A DNA stretch of 64,000 nucleotides, taken from Rhodospirillales bacterium (GTDB lineage: Bacteria; Pseudomonadota; Alphaproteobacteria; Rhodospirillales; Casp-alpha2). The DNA lies in contig JAEPQO010000005.1 of assembly GCA_017640505.1 (NCBI GenBank), forward strand, positions 186,001-250,000, in the 5' to 3' direction. The translations under genes and the position numbers were made by a program. Each line of letters opens with the position of its first letter. Within the stretch, counting starts at the first letter, position 1. A model generated the notes under the pieces. The model had not been told where the DNA came from. It saw only the letters and a list, made by a program, of their open reading frames with translations, and ran no database searches. Shown here piece by piece: positions 44,667-54,179 of the stretch.

Positions 44667-47525
44667 ATGAGCGACCTACTTAAGAGTAAGAAACAATCTG
44701 CCGACGCCTCCGTCGAGTGCCTCGGCATGACGTTTCCCAGCGAGGCTGCGCGGCGCGAACATTTTCTGAAGTTGCTGGCCGAGCGACTGAAGGATCCCGA
44801 CTTCCGAAACCTAGAGGGATTTCCACAGGGCACCGACGAGTCGATATTGGAAATTTCGGATCCGCCATACTACACCGCATGCCCGAACCCCTGGCTTGAT
44901 GATTTCATACGGCACCGTGGGACGCCGTATGAACCAAATGATGGCTATAAGAAAGAACCATTCGCTGCGGACGTAAAGGAAGGTAAAAACGCTTCCGTCT
45001 ACAACGCCCATAGTTATCATACCAAAGTGCCACACAAAGCCGTCATGCGCTATCTCCTCCATTACACACACCCAGGGGAGATTGTCCTAGACGGATTCTG
45101 TGGCACGGGCATGACCGGAGTCGCCGCACAACTCTGTGGGGATAAACGTGAGATCGAATCCTTAGGTTATATGGTAGACGAAAATGGCGTCATTCTTGAG
45201 AGACAAAGTCAAATCGGCAAATCCGAATGGGTTCCAGTATCCCAACTCGGTGAGCGTTTTTGCGTCCTAAACGATCTCTCTCCTGCTGCCTCGCTTATTG
45301 CTCATGGCTTCAACACTAGAGTTGACGTTCTCGACTTTGAAGAACGAGCACAAAGGATACTTAACTCCGCTCGCGCGCACTTTTCTTGGATGTACCAGAC
45401 ATTGCACCAGCCTAGTGCCGATACCATCACTCGCGCTAGAGAACTCGTCATCAACAGCAATGCCCCTGATCTTAGCAACATTGGTCAAATCGGGTGGGTG
45501 AATTTTGTAATATGGTCAGATGTATTTATCTGTTCTGAGTGTCAGAGCGAAATCATCTATTGGACCGCTGCAGTTAATCGCGAAAGGGGGGGCATTGAAG
45601 ACACGTTCAACTGTCCTTCTTGCAATGCAGAGCTCTCCAAGCGAAATGTTGAACGAGCGTGGACTAGCTACTTTGACAACGGCTTACAAAAAGAGCACCG
45701 CCAAATAAAGCAAGTTCCAGTTGCGATTAACTATTCACTAGGTAGCAAGAGATATGAAAAAGAATTTGATGAAGCGGATGAGGCAATCTTCGCAAAAAGC
45801 TTAAATCTGCAGCCAACGTGTTGGCATCCCACAACTAAATTAATGAAAGGTGATAAGACTGGAGAGCCGTTACGCATTGGCGTAACTCACGCTCACCACT
45901 TTTATACTAATCGAACATTATCCGTTCTCGCATATCTCAGAGATCAAATTTTTCATGAATCGCACGAATGCCCGGCTTTAGGATTATGGTTCACGTCGTC
46001 AATGGCCTGGACAAATCGCCTGAACAGGCTTCTAGCCTCCAACTATTTCGGAGGCGGTGGTGGCGTCATCGGCCAAACGCTTCAAGGAACGCTATATATT
46101 AGCTCTATCTCTGTCGAAACTAACCCCTTAGAGCGGTTTGGCCTAAGGATTAAGTCAGTTCCTTACACCGCTCCAGGCAAGGATGCTGTTGTATCCACTG
46201 GAAGCGCGACGAATCTTCAAATTCCGGATAACTCTGTTGACTACTTGTTCATCGACCCACCGTTTGGGTCGAATATTATGTATTCGGAGCTAAATTTCTT
46301 ATGGGAATCTTGGATAAAAGTAACGACAAACCAAACACACGAAGCGATTGAAAACAAAACTCAGAAAAAAACAGTCGATGAATACAGAACGTTAATGACG
46401 AAATGCTTTCGTGAGGCACATAGAGTACTAAAACCTGGTCGCTGGATGACCATTGAATTCTCAAACACCAAAGCAAGTGTGTGGAATTCGATACAGACAT
46501 CGTTGCAAGAAGCAGGCTTTGTGGTCGCGAACGTATCCGTTCTAGAAAAAACCCATAAAGGCTTCAAGGCTGTCACGACGACGACTGCTGTGAAGCAAGA
46601 CTTGGTTATTTCAGCTTACAAACCCAACGGCGGCCTTGAAGACAGAATTGCGCGACAGGGGGGGGGCGAAGACTCAGCTTGGGATTTTGCACGTTCGCAT
46701 CTCGGCTACCTTCCAGTCGTGAAGACCGCCGCTGGAGTATTGGACTTCATTCCAGAGAGAGAACCTCGAATTATTTTCGACAGGATGGTGGCATGGTTCA
46801 TCAGGCATGACCTACCTGTTCCGTTTTCATCACAGGAGTTTCAAGAAGGGCTTAGACAGCGCTTCGTCGAACGCGACGGTATGATTTTTTTGCCCGAGCA
46901 AGTTTCTGCCTACGACAAAGCGCGTGCCCAATCTGCACAAGCGCCTCAGATGGAACTCTTCATTGCCGATGAGCGTAGCGCGATAGATTGGTTAACCGAC
47001 TTTCTCAAAAAAAGACCATCCACGTATCAGGAGGTACACCCGGAATTTATAAGCCAACTTGGCGCAGGTTGGAAAAAGCATGAAACACGGCCTGAACTCT
47101 CCTCTCTCCTGGAAGACAATTTCTTGCGCTACGATGGTAACGGAGATGTTCCAAGTCAGGTCCACGGCTATCTTTCGTCTAATTTCAAAGACCTTCGCGG
47201 ATTGGAAAAGAGCGATTCCCGATTGAAATCGAAAGCCAAAGATCGGTGGTATGTGCCAGACCCGAGCAAGGCCAAAGATCTGGAACAAAAGCGTGAGCGA
47301 TCGCTGCTGAAAGAGTTCGAGAGCTACAAAACGGCAACCAAGCGACAGCTTAAAGAATCGCGCCTTGAAGTTCTGAGGGCGGGATTTAAGGCAGCTTGGA
47401 CGGCGAAAGACTATAAGAGCATCATTGTCATTGCGGCAAAACTCCCGGACGAAACGCTTCAAGGCGATGAGAAGCTACTGCTCTGGTATGACCAGGCACT
47501 CACCCGTATGGAGGCTGATGCGTGA
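44667..47525 (+). CDS. pglXI: BREX adenine-specific DNA methyltransferase PglXI
   Basis: 952-residue methylase that marks host DNA and gives BREX its sequence specificity. SAM-binding motif I is LDGFCGTGMTGVAAQ (~140-155). A zinc ribbon follows (CSEC at ~290 and CPSC at ~315), and the catalytic DPPF box is FIDPPFGSNIMYSE (~528-541). This order and the ribbon match COG1743-type enzymes, the methylase of type 3 BREX. From about 44,900 to 46,700 the DNA is much more AT-rich than the flanking genes, which suggests exchange of the central specificity region. Stop overlaps the helicase start. Confidence 0.9.
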   Translation: MSDLLKSKKQSADASVECLGMTFPSEAARREHFLKLLAERLKDPDFRNLEGFPQGTDESILEISDPPYYTACPNPWLDDFIRHRGTPYEPNDGYKKEPFAADVKEGKNASVYNAHSYHTKVPHKAVMRYLLHYTHPGEIVLDGFCGTGMTGVAAQLCGDKREIESLGYMVDENGVILERQSQIGKSEWVPVSQLGERFCVLNDLSPAASLIAHGFNTRVDVLDFEERAQRILNSARAHFSWMYQTLHQPSADTITRARELVINSNAPDLSNIGQIGWVNFVIWSDVFICSECQSEIIYWTAAVNRERGGIEDTFNCPSCNAELSKRNVERAWTSYFDNGLQKEHRQIKQVPVAINYSLGSKRYEKEFDEADEAIFAKSLNLQPTCWHPTTKLMKGDKTGEPLRIGVTHAHHFYTNRTLSVLAYLRDQIFHESHECPALGLWFTSSMAWTNRLNRLLASNYFGGGGGVIGQTLQGTLYISSISVETNPLERFGLRIKSVPYTAPGKDAVVSTGSATNLQIPDNSVDYLFIDPPFGSNIMYSELNFLWESWIKVTTNQTHEAIENKTQKKTVDEYRTLMTKCFREAHRVLKPGRWMTIEFSNTKASVWNSIQTSLQEAGFVVANVSVLEKTHKGFKAVTTTTAVKQDLVISAYKPNGGLEDRIARQGGGEDSAWDFARSHLGYLPVVKTAAGVLDFIPEREPRIIFDRMVAWFIRHDLPVPFSSQEFQEGLRQRFVERDGMIFLPEQVSAYDKARAQSAQAPQMELFIADERSAIDWLTDFLKKRPSTYQEVHPEFISQLGAGWKKHETRPELSSLLEDNFLRYDGNGDVPSQVHGYLSSNFKDLRGLEKSDSRLKSKAKDRWYVPDPSKAKDLEQKRERSLLKEFESYKTATKRQLKESRLEVLRAGFKAAWTAKDYKSIIVIAAKLPDETLQGDEKLLLWYDQALTRMEADA

Positions 47526-50335
47526 CGCATGGAGGCGCTACACATGACATTGGTGCGTGGTGCTGGCATGAGCGACATGCCACGCCTTGCCGTGTCATCG
47601 ATGCCCAAGAGATTTGGGGGGAGACGGCCTATCGGGTCTGGCTACCTGACAAGGACGCCGTCGTCCGCGCCCGTAAAACTGACCTATCGTCGCTAGACTC
47701 CGTCCAGCCCACAGTTGGGCATATTCTGCACACCGCAGCGGCGGCGAAGCTGCTGGATGCGCTTGAGGAAAACCTCCTACTGGCGCCCATCCAGTCCAGC
47801 GTCGTCCCTCTACCTCACCAGCTCTATGCATTAAATCGCGCCATGAGTCGGGACCGTATCCGATATCTGCTAGCTGACGAAGTGGGGCTAGGCAAAACGA
47901 TCGAAGCTGGACTGATCCTGCGCGAACTAAAGTTGCGCGGCATGGCGAAGCGGATCCTAGTGGTGGCACCCAAAGGCTTGGTCCGGCAGTGGCAGGCGGA
48001 AATGCAATTGCACTTCGGGGAGCATTTTCAGTTCATCGAACCAGCCGAGCTTTCTGCTTTCAGGCAATGGCACAACGACGAGGAAAATCTGTGGCGCCTG
48101 CACGATCAGGTGATCTGCTCGCTCGATTCCGTAAAGCCGCTCGAAGGTCGGCGAGGCTGGAGCCTCGAACAGCTCAGTACCTACAACCGGGAGCGCTTCG
48201 AGGACCTGATTTCGGCGTCGTGGGATCTGGTGATCATCGACGAAGCGCATCGCATGGGCGGGAGCACGGACCAGGTCGCACGTTACAAGCTGGGTGCAGC
48301 GTTGGCGGAAGCCGCACCTTACATTCTTCTCCTGTCGGCGACGCCGCATCAGGGCAAGACCGACCAGTTCCATAGGCTTATGCAGCTGATCGACCGGGAT
48401 TCTTTTCCGGACGAGAACAGCGTGACGAGCGAGCGTGTAGCTCCCTTCGTGGTGCGCACAGAAAAGCGCACCGCAATCGACGCGGAGGGGAATCCCCTCT
48501 TCAAGCCTCGCATGACGCGGCTTCATCCCGTCGCATGGCAGAACAGGCACGCGGCCCAACAAAAGCTTTACGAAGCCGTCACTGACTATGTCCGCCACGG
48601 CTATAACCAAGCTATGGCGGCAAAACAGCGCCATATCGGTTTTTTGATGATTCTGATGCAACGGCTGGTGACCTCCAGCACGGCGGCAATCCGCACGACG
48701 CTCGAGAAGCGCCAGGCGCTGCTTGATCAGCCGCAGCTACAGCCCTCCTTGTTCGAAGCAGCCGACATCGACGAATGGGTCGAGCTCGACGGCCAGACGC
48801 AGGTGGATCTCGCCGTCCAGACCCGTGGTTGGGAGATGGAGAAGGCGGAGGTGGACACACTCCTCGAACTCGCCCGCTCCACGGAGGCCCAGGGTACGGA
48901 TGCTAAGGCGGAAGCTATGTTGGAGCTGATCTATAAGCTTCAACAGGAGGAGAATGATCCGGAACTGAAGGTTCTGATCTTCACAGAGTTCGTGCCAACC
49001 CAGACAATGCTCGCGGCATTTCTCGAAAGCCGTGGCTTTTCAGTCGCTACGCTCAACGGCAGCATGGATCTTGACGCGCGTACCCGGGCGCAGCAGTCAT
49101 TCTCGCGCGATGTGCGCGTGCTCATCTCCACCGACGCCGGCGGCGAGGGCCTTAACCTGCAGTTCTGCCATGTCATTCTCAACTTCGACATGCCATGGAA
49201 CCCAATGCGAGTCGAACAGCGCATTGGCCGCGTTGACCGCATTGGTCAGCCGCATGTTGTGCGCGCGATCAACTTCGTGCTCGATGACACGGTCGAACAT
49301 CGCGTGCGTGAGGTTCTGGAAGCCAAGCTTGCGGTCATTGCCGAGGAATTCGGCGTCGACAAGGCCGCAGATATCATGGACTCCGCCGAAGCCGAACCTT
49401 TATTCGACGAGCTCTTCCTGCAGAGCCTACAGAATCCTGACGCCATCGAAACCGAGTGCGACGCCATCATTTCTGAACTTCGCTCAACCATCGCGGAGAG
49501 CCGAAAGAATGAGAATCTCCTTCCCGGTGCCGATGAGCTCGATGCCGACGACGCCCGGAAGTGGCGGGATCACCCGGCACAGTTCTGGTTGGAACGGGCG
49601 ATCACGACAGGGCTGCCCGCGCGAGGCGGAGAAGCGAGGAAAGAGGGGGAGGCATGGCGTGTGCGCTGGGCCGACGGCAGCGAGTCGGCGAAAGTCTGCT
49701 TCGATGCCCGCACGGCCGAAGAGCACCCGGACGTCGAATGGGTCACATTAGAAGATCCTCGGGCACAAGCAGTAATAGGCGAGCTTCCACACTGCGTGGC
49801 CGAACTCCCGCTCCCCATTGTACGAATTGCCGGACTTCCAGACACTATTGGCGGGGTCTGGTCGCTATGGGAAATCAGCCTGTCGGCCGATGATTTTAGC
49901 CGACGACGGTTCCTGACCGTATTCGTGAATGACGTAGGGCGGGCTTTCGTACCTACTGCAAAGCGCATATGGGACCTTCTTCTGACCGAGCAGGTCGAGT
50001 TGGTCGGGGCGTCGGCTGTGCCGGAAGCCGATGGTTGGTTTCAACAGTCCAAATCTGCTGCCCTGGCTCAGGGTGAGCGTGTTTTTACAGAGCTGGTAGA
50101 GGAACACAGAACCCGGATACGCGAGGAACGTGAGCGCGCCCAATACGCCTACGATGCGCGACATCAGGCCATCGGCCGGATTGGCCTACAAAATGTGCGA
50201 GACTATCGTCGCAAACGTCTGAAGGCGGACCATGACGCCCGCATGGCACGGCTTAACTCTGCCGATGCCTATACCCCCGACCTCAATGCAGTTCTGATTC
50301 TGCGCGTAGGCAAGCAGAAGGCGGATGCATCATGA
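47522..50335 (+). CDS. brxHII: BREX helicase BrxHII (Snf2-like SF2 helicase)
   Basis: 937 residues. Helicase motif I ADEVGLGKTIEAG (~118-130), motif II IIDEAHRMGG (~238-247), motif III LLSATPHQGK (~270) and C-terminal motifs with STDAGGEGLNLQ and MRVEQRIGRVDRIGQ (~560-575) are all intact. The DEAH and VDRIGQ forms are those of Snf2/RapA-like enzymes found in type 3 BREX. The last ~100 residues are charged helix. GTG start inside the pglXI stop; stop overlaps pglZ, so the block is translationally coupled. Confidence 0.92.
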   Translation: MTHGGATHDIGAWCWHERHATPCRVIDAQEIWGETAYRVWLPDKDAVVRARKTDLSSLDSVQPTVGHILHTAAAAKLLDALEENLLLAPIQSSVVPLPHQLYALNRAMSRDRIRYLLADEVGLGKTIEAGLILRELKLRGMAKRILVVAPKGLVRQWQAEMQLHFGEHFQFIEPAELSAFRQWHNDEENLWRLHDQVICSLDSVKPLEGRRGWSLEQLSTYNRERFEDLISASWDLVIIDEAHRMGGSTDQVARYKLGAALAEAAPYILLLSATPHQGKTDQFHRLMQLIDRDSFPDENSVTSERVAPFVVRTEKRTAIDAEGNPLFKPRMTRLHPVAWQNRHAAQQKLYEAVTDYVRHGYNQAMAAKQRHIGFLMILMQRLVTSSTAAIRTTLEKRQALLDQPQLQPSLFEAADIDEWVELDGQTQVDLAVQTRGWEMEKAEVDTLLELARSTEAQGTDAKAEAMLELIYKLQQEENDPELKVLIFTEFVPTQTMLAAFLESRGFSVATLNGSMDLDARTRAQQSFSRDVRVLISTDAGGEGLNLQFCHVILNFDMPWNPMRVEQRIGRVDRIGQPHVVRAINFVLDDTVEHRVREVLEAKLAVIAEEFGVDKAADIMDSAEAEPLFDELFLQSLQNPDAIETECDAIISELRSTIAESRKNENLLPGADELDADDARKWRDHPAQFWLERAITTGLPARGGEARKEGEAWRVRWADGSESAKVCFDARTAEEHPDVEWVTLEDPRAQAVIGELPHCVAELPLPIVRIAGLPDTIGGVWSLWEISLSADDFSRRRFLTVFVNDVGRAFVPTAKRIWDLLLTEQVELVGASAVPEADGWFQQSKSAALAQGERVFTELVEEHRTRIREERERAQYAYDARHQAIGRIGLQNVRDYRRKRLKADHDARMARLNSADAYTPDLNAVLILRVGKQKADAS

Positions 50336-52329
50336 GTGCATGGATTAATCGTATTCTGCGGGAGTTCCCTGCCGACCTGGCCCGCTTCTGGATTGCCTGC
50401 GATCCGGACAATCTACTGCTCGACGAGCGTATCCTACATAGCCTTCGGGAGCGGAGCTTCGAAGTTTTACCGTTTGAGGACTCCATCGCGTTTCGAACGG
50501 AATACGAAGAACGCTACCGGGCCGCATGGGACAAAGGCGAGGACGGCTCTACGAAAGCACTGATCCTGCAACTGCGCGGAACAGATCTGAACGTGCTGCC
50601 CTGGGACTATGTCCGCGAGGGTCGCAAGGTCAGCATAGGCTTGGCGGACATCTTTCCGAAATTGAGCTATGGCGTGATCCGCCACATAGAATCGGAACAG
50701 CATGAGGCTCTGTTCGAGGCGCACAACAGACATGCGACGCAGCCACTGGGAGAAGGCGCGACCAAGGATTTCATCCTCACGCACATTTTCCGTATCAGCC
50801 CCTATCTGCTTAGCCGATCAGAAGACTTTTGGCGTGAGCTTTTGCGCCTGTATTACCGCGGATCCGGTTTGCCTCCGCTGCTTGCCGATCATGTCGGCAC
50901 CATTCTGGTCGACAACCAAGACCTCGAGGGGCTACCGGTCGCCGAATTGCTTTCTTCGAAGAGCTTTGCCCTGCGTGTCCTTCAAGACTCCTGGGATCAG
51001 TTCTTGGCACACCACGGCGTATGCAGCCAACGATCGACAGACACGGATCGAGACGATACCCACGCGTTCTCCATCCCATTCGACCATCCCGATGTACGCG
51101 TCATCATCGACAACATGTTCTTGGAGGGCTCTCTGCAGCCGGTCGACATCAAGGGATCATCATCGAACCTTCCCGCGTGGGCGAAAGTCGGTTTGAAAAG
51201 CGATGCCAATGCGCTGGGGGACGTGGTCGCCGAGGGTGTGAAAAGAGTTAGCGCTGAGCTGCCCGGAGCGGGCTCTACGCACCGGGATTGGAGCGATTTT
51301 GCACGTCGACTGGGCGAAATCATCTATCGCTTCAACAGGTTGAGTGCGCAACAGGCTAATGACGTTCAAGCGCAAGTCCACACCTTGCAGCATGATGCCG
51401 ATACTCACCTAACAGAATGGGTCTTCGAGCACTTCGCAGATCTTCCGTCCCTACCTGCGGCCAAAGGCCCGGTCATGGTCCACCACGTGCCACGATATCT
51501 CGCGATGCGCCGCGAGATCGGTGAGGAACGCATCGCCCTCCTCGTATTCGATGGGCTCGCAATGGATCAATGGTTTCAGATCCGCGAACATCTAGCGGCT
51601 CGCGCGCCCAATCTGATCATGGAGGAGAACGCCTGTTTTGCATGGCTTCCCACCCTCACATCGATTTCCCGCCAAGCACTATTCTCTGGTCTCAAGCCCC
51701 GCGAGTTCCAAGATTCCATCGAAACTACCAGCAAAGAGCCGTCTTTGTGGGCAAGGTTCTGGCAGGAGAACGGGTTGCGCAAACCGGAGATCCTCTATCG
51801 AAAGAGCCTCAAGAGAACAACGCAGTTGGATGAGCTGGCAGACGCCCTATCGCAACCGAACGTAAAGGTCGCCGGTATCGTCGTGGATATGATCGATGAA
51901 ATCGTCCACGGGGCGACATTAGGCAAGCGGGGCATCACCAGTCAGATCGCAGAGTGGTGCGATACCGGCTTTGTGGAGCAATTATTCTTTCTGCTCGCCG
52001 AACATGGATATCGCATTTACCTCACCGCAGATCACGGGAATGTTGAAGCGGAGGGTATTGGCCGGGTTAATCAGGGCGCCGTGTCCGAAATTCGGGGAGA
52101 ACGGGTACGTGCCTATCGCAGCGAAGCTCTTGCAGCGTCGGCCCCAGAGGGCATTGACGCGTTCCGCCTCGATCTCGCTGGACTACCACCCGACTTCTTG
52201 CCCCTATACGCGGGCACCCGGAGAGCATTCGTATCAGAGGGAGATCAGATCGTCGCTCACGGCGGGATATCTGTCGAAGAGCTGATTGTCCCGTTCATAA
52301 ATATTTCGATTGAGAACGATGAAAAATGA
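50332..52329 (+). CDS. pglZ: BREX phosphatase-domain protein PglZ
   Basis: 665 residues. The N-terminal ~370 are the PglZ-specific part; the alkaline-phosphatase-like domain has LLVFDGLAMDQW (~402-413, metal Asp), a Thr-containing nucleophile region (AWLPTLTSISRQALFSG) and LTADHGNVEAEGIG (~564-577, metal Asp and His). All metal-binding positions I can judge are present, so it is likely an active phosphodiesterase. It starts within the helicase stop and ends within the brxA start. Confidence 0.92.
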   Translation: MSAWINRILREFPADLARFWIACDPDNLLLDERILHSLRERSFEVLPFEDSIAFRTEYEERYRAAWDKGEDGSTKALILQLRGTDLNVLPWDYVREGRKVSIGLADIFPKLSYGVIRHIESEQHEALFEAHNRHATQPLGEGATKDFILTHIFRISPYLLSRSEDFWRELLRLYYRGSGLPPLLADHVGTILVDNQDLEGLPVAELLSSKSFALRVLQDSWDQFLAHHGVCSQRSTDTDRDDTHAFSIPFDHPDVRVIIDNMFLEGSLQPVDIKGSSSNLPAWAKVGLKSDANALGDVVAEGVKRVSAELPGAGSTHRDWSDFARRLGEIIYRFNRLSAQQANDVQAQVHTLQHDADTHLTEWVFEHFADLPSLPAAKGPVMVHHVPRYLAMRREIGEERIALLVFDGLAMDQWFQIREHLAARAPNLIMEENACFAWLPTLTSISRQALFSGLKPREFQDSIETTSKEPSLWARFWQENGLRKPEILYRKSLKRTTQLDELADALSQPNVKVAGIVVDMIDEIVHGATLGKRGITSQIAEWCDTGFVEQLFFLLAEHGYRIYLTADHGNVEAEGIGRVNQGAVSEIRGERVRAYRSEALAASAPEGIDAFRLDLAGLPPDFLPLYAGTRRAFVSEGDQIVAHGGISVEELIVPFINISIENDEK

Positions 52330-53042
52330 ATTCAACAAAACCACAAATCGGATTTGATCGCTTCATACAGCTAGACTGGGCCGCCACCGCACTCCGAGTG
52401 AGGGCGGGTGTATCCAGTCTGGATGACCTGACAGATCTCATCGACGCCACGCACTCGGGCCCCGCTGCTAAGAAAAAGACCCGAACGGTACTCAACCGGC
52501 TTTGGTTGGAGCCACGCCCCGATCTGGCGAATTTCGCCGATCGTGGGGTCAAAATATACCGCGAGGCACCAGACACACCAATCGCTGCACTGACATGGGG
52601 AATGGCCCTGGCGACCTATCCATTCTTCGGTAAGGTGGCCGAAATTGTCGGACGTCTCACGGCTTTGCAAGGCGACTGCACATCGGCGGAAGTCCATCGA
52701 CGAATGTCCGAAATATTCGGCGAACGTGAGGGCACCCGCCGAATGACAAACATGGTTCTGCAATCTCAGGCAAGTTGGGGAGCCATCGAAAGAATGAATA
52801 GAGGTAAGCGTATCGTCCGGAAACCTCCGATCGACTTGGACGGATCTCTGGTCATAGCATGGCTGACAGAGGCATGTGTGCGATATGCGGGCCGTTCCCT
52901 TTCGGTTGGCAGCATCGGGTCGAACCCAATCATCTACCCTTTTACGCTTGGAAACGCGCTTTCTTACCTATTGTCACAGTCCAAATCACTCGACCTACAG
53001 GTCGATGGTGCAGGCAATCAAGTTATTGGATTAGCAGGCTAG
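52326..53042 (+). CDS. brxA: BREX protein BrxA (DUF1819 family)
   Basis: 238 residues of the DUF1819 type, an all-helical winged-helix DNA-binding protein. Landmarks are DWAATALRVRAGVSSLDDLTDL, TVLNRLWLEPRPDL and TNMVLQSQASWGAIE. In type 3 BREX this gene closes the set brxF-brxC-pglXI-brxHII-pglZ-brxA, and that is the order here. ATG overlaps the pglZ stop. Its stop is 14 bases from the convergent phage holin gene. Confidence 0.87.
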   Translation: MNSTKPQIGFDRFIQLDWAATALRVRAGVSSLDDLTDLIDATHSGPAAKKKTRTVLNRLWLEPRPDLANFADRGVKIYREAPDTPIAALTWGMALATYPFFGKVAEIVGRLTALQGDCTSAEVHRRMSEIFGEREGTRRMTNMVLQSQASWGAIERMNRGKRIVRKPPIDLDGSLVIAWLTEACVRYAGRSLSVGSIGSNPIIYPFTLGNALSYLLSQSKSLDLQVDGAGNQVIGLAG

Positions 53043-53056
53043 ACGCAGAACAGCAT

Positions 53057-53467
53057 TTATTTTGCCTTCCCCCCGAACTTCTCAACTGTTCGCATTGCCC
53101 CCAGTCCCAGCAGCGACAGTAGCACGGTGACCAGCGTCTCGGTGCCGGTCAGTTCCGGCAACGCCGTCACATGCGGGAAGAAATTGACCGTAACCCAGGT
53201 CAACATGTCGAACAGGATGAAGTGCCAGAGAAGCGCGAAGCCGCAAACCCAGCCGATAAACGGCCTCCAGCCGGCAACAAAGATGGAGCGGTGGCCAGCC
53301 TCGATCTTGTTCAGTTCGATCTGAGCCAGGCTCGGCTGCATCATCATCTTAGCCTTGATAATTTCGGCAGCCTGCTTTTCTTCGTCGGTCTCAACGAAGC
53401 GGTCGATGATATTTGCAACGCCCTCAGCCGCCGAGACGATGCCACTGCCGATCAGTTTGTCCAGCAT
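53057..53467 (-). CDS. Phage holin, 3TM family
   Basis: 136 residues of the holin-of-3TMs family seen in gene transfer agents and alphaproteobacterial phages. An N-terminal amphipathic helix (LIGSGIVSAAEGVANIIDRFVETDEEK) leads to membrane segments around FVAGWRPFIGWVCGFALLWHFILF and VTVLLSLLGLGAM. The G-W-R-P-F-I-G-W motif is diagnostic. It is the last gene of the late operon, directly after the endolysin gene (3-base gap), and would time membrane permeabilisation. Confidence 0.85.
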   Translation of the reverse strand: MLDKLIGSGIVSAAEGVANIIDRFVETDEEKQAAEIIKAKMMMQPSLAQIELNKIEAGHRSIFVAGWRPFIGWVCGFALLWHFILFDMLTWVTVNFFPHVTALPELTGTETLVTVLLSLLGLGAMRTVEKFGGKAK

Positions 53468-53470
53468 GGC

Positions 53471-53866
53471 TTAGTCCTCCACGATTTCGAAGTGGACGAG
53501 GTCATCGAAGCCGTTATCGCGGACCTCGGTGTCCTGGTCCCAGTCACCGCCCCAGCGCAGGGTGATGCCCATGGCTTTGGCTGTGGCCAGCACGTAGCCC
53601 GCGAACAACGTCTGGCGCTCACGGTCTTCCCAGTCGATGGGATATGCGGCAACGTCGGCAGCCAGGGAGGGCTCGGTGTTATGCTTGCTGTGCGGCCACA
53701 GGGTTTTGCTTTTCCCCTCCGTGACCATTTGGGCCTGCCGAAATTGATCCCGATGACCTTCTAGGATCGTACAGTCGAACTCAGCCACAACGGCCTCGAA
53801 GACCCGCTGCAATCGGAGATCGCAGGTTTCCAGCTTGGCGAGCGAATTTTCAGAAAACTTGGGCAT
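53471..53866 (-). CDS. Phage endolysin, M15-type peptidase
   Basis: 131-residue zinc D-Ala-D-Ala-type carboxypeptidase/endopeptidase. Zinc ligands can be placed at H62 (KHN), D71 (SLAADVAAYPIDW) and H125 in the terminal HFEI. Very short, with no signal peptide, so it needs the neighbouring holin. Its ATG overlaps the stop of the upstream membrane protein (TGATG). Confidence 0.85.
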   Translation of the reverse strand: MPKFSENSLAKLETCDLRLQRVFEAVVAEFDCTILEGHRDQFRQAQMVTEGKSKTLWPHSKHNTEPSLAADVAAYPIDWEDRERQTLFAGYVLATAKAMGITLRWGGDWDQDTEVRDNGFDDLVHFEIVED

Positions 53867-54156
53867 CAGTGACCTCCTCCGAATAGCTTAAGCTTGATGA
53901 CCACACCGGCCATGAGGGCCAGCAGAAGACCGGTGGTGACGAGGCGGACGATCGTCGACCAGGCGGTGTGCTTGGCGACGCGAAGTGCGCCCAAAAGGGA
54001 ACGCAGATCGCGGATGTCGCCAGCGGCTTCCTCGTCGACCAGGCCGACATTTGCGAGGGCCCGTTTGGCTCCCCGCTCGGCCGCCAGTTCGAGCAGCTGC
54101 TCGAATTCCTCTTCGGGCATGGCGACATACCCGTCCTTCGTCGAAGGACAGTTCAT
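53866..54156 (-). CDS. DUF6127-like membrane protein of the lysis module
   Basis: 96 residues: acidic helical start (MPEEEFEQLLELAAERGAKR) and one C-terminal membrane helix (IVRLVTTGLLLALMAGVVIK). The layout and the phrase RDLRSLLGALRVAKHTAW agree with DUF6127 proteins that sit beside holin/endolysin genes in alphaproteobacterial prophages. It could be an antiholin or holin partner. This is inferred from position. Confidence 0.65.
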   Translation of the reverse strand: MNCPSTKDGYVAMPEEEFEQLLELAAERGAKRALANVGLVDEEAAGDIRDLRSLLGALRVAKHTAWSTIVRLVTTGLLLALMAGVVIKLKLFGGGH

Positions 54157-54179
54157 GGTGTTCTCCTGTTGTCTTGTGA

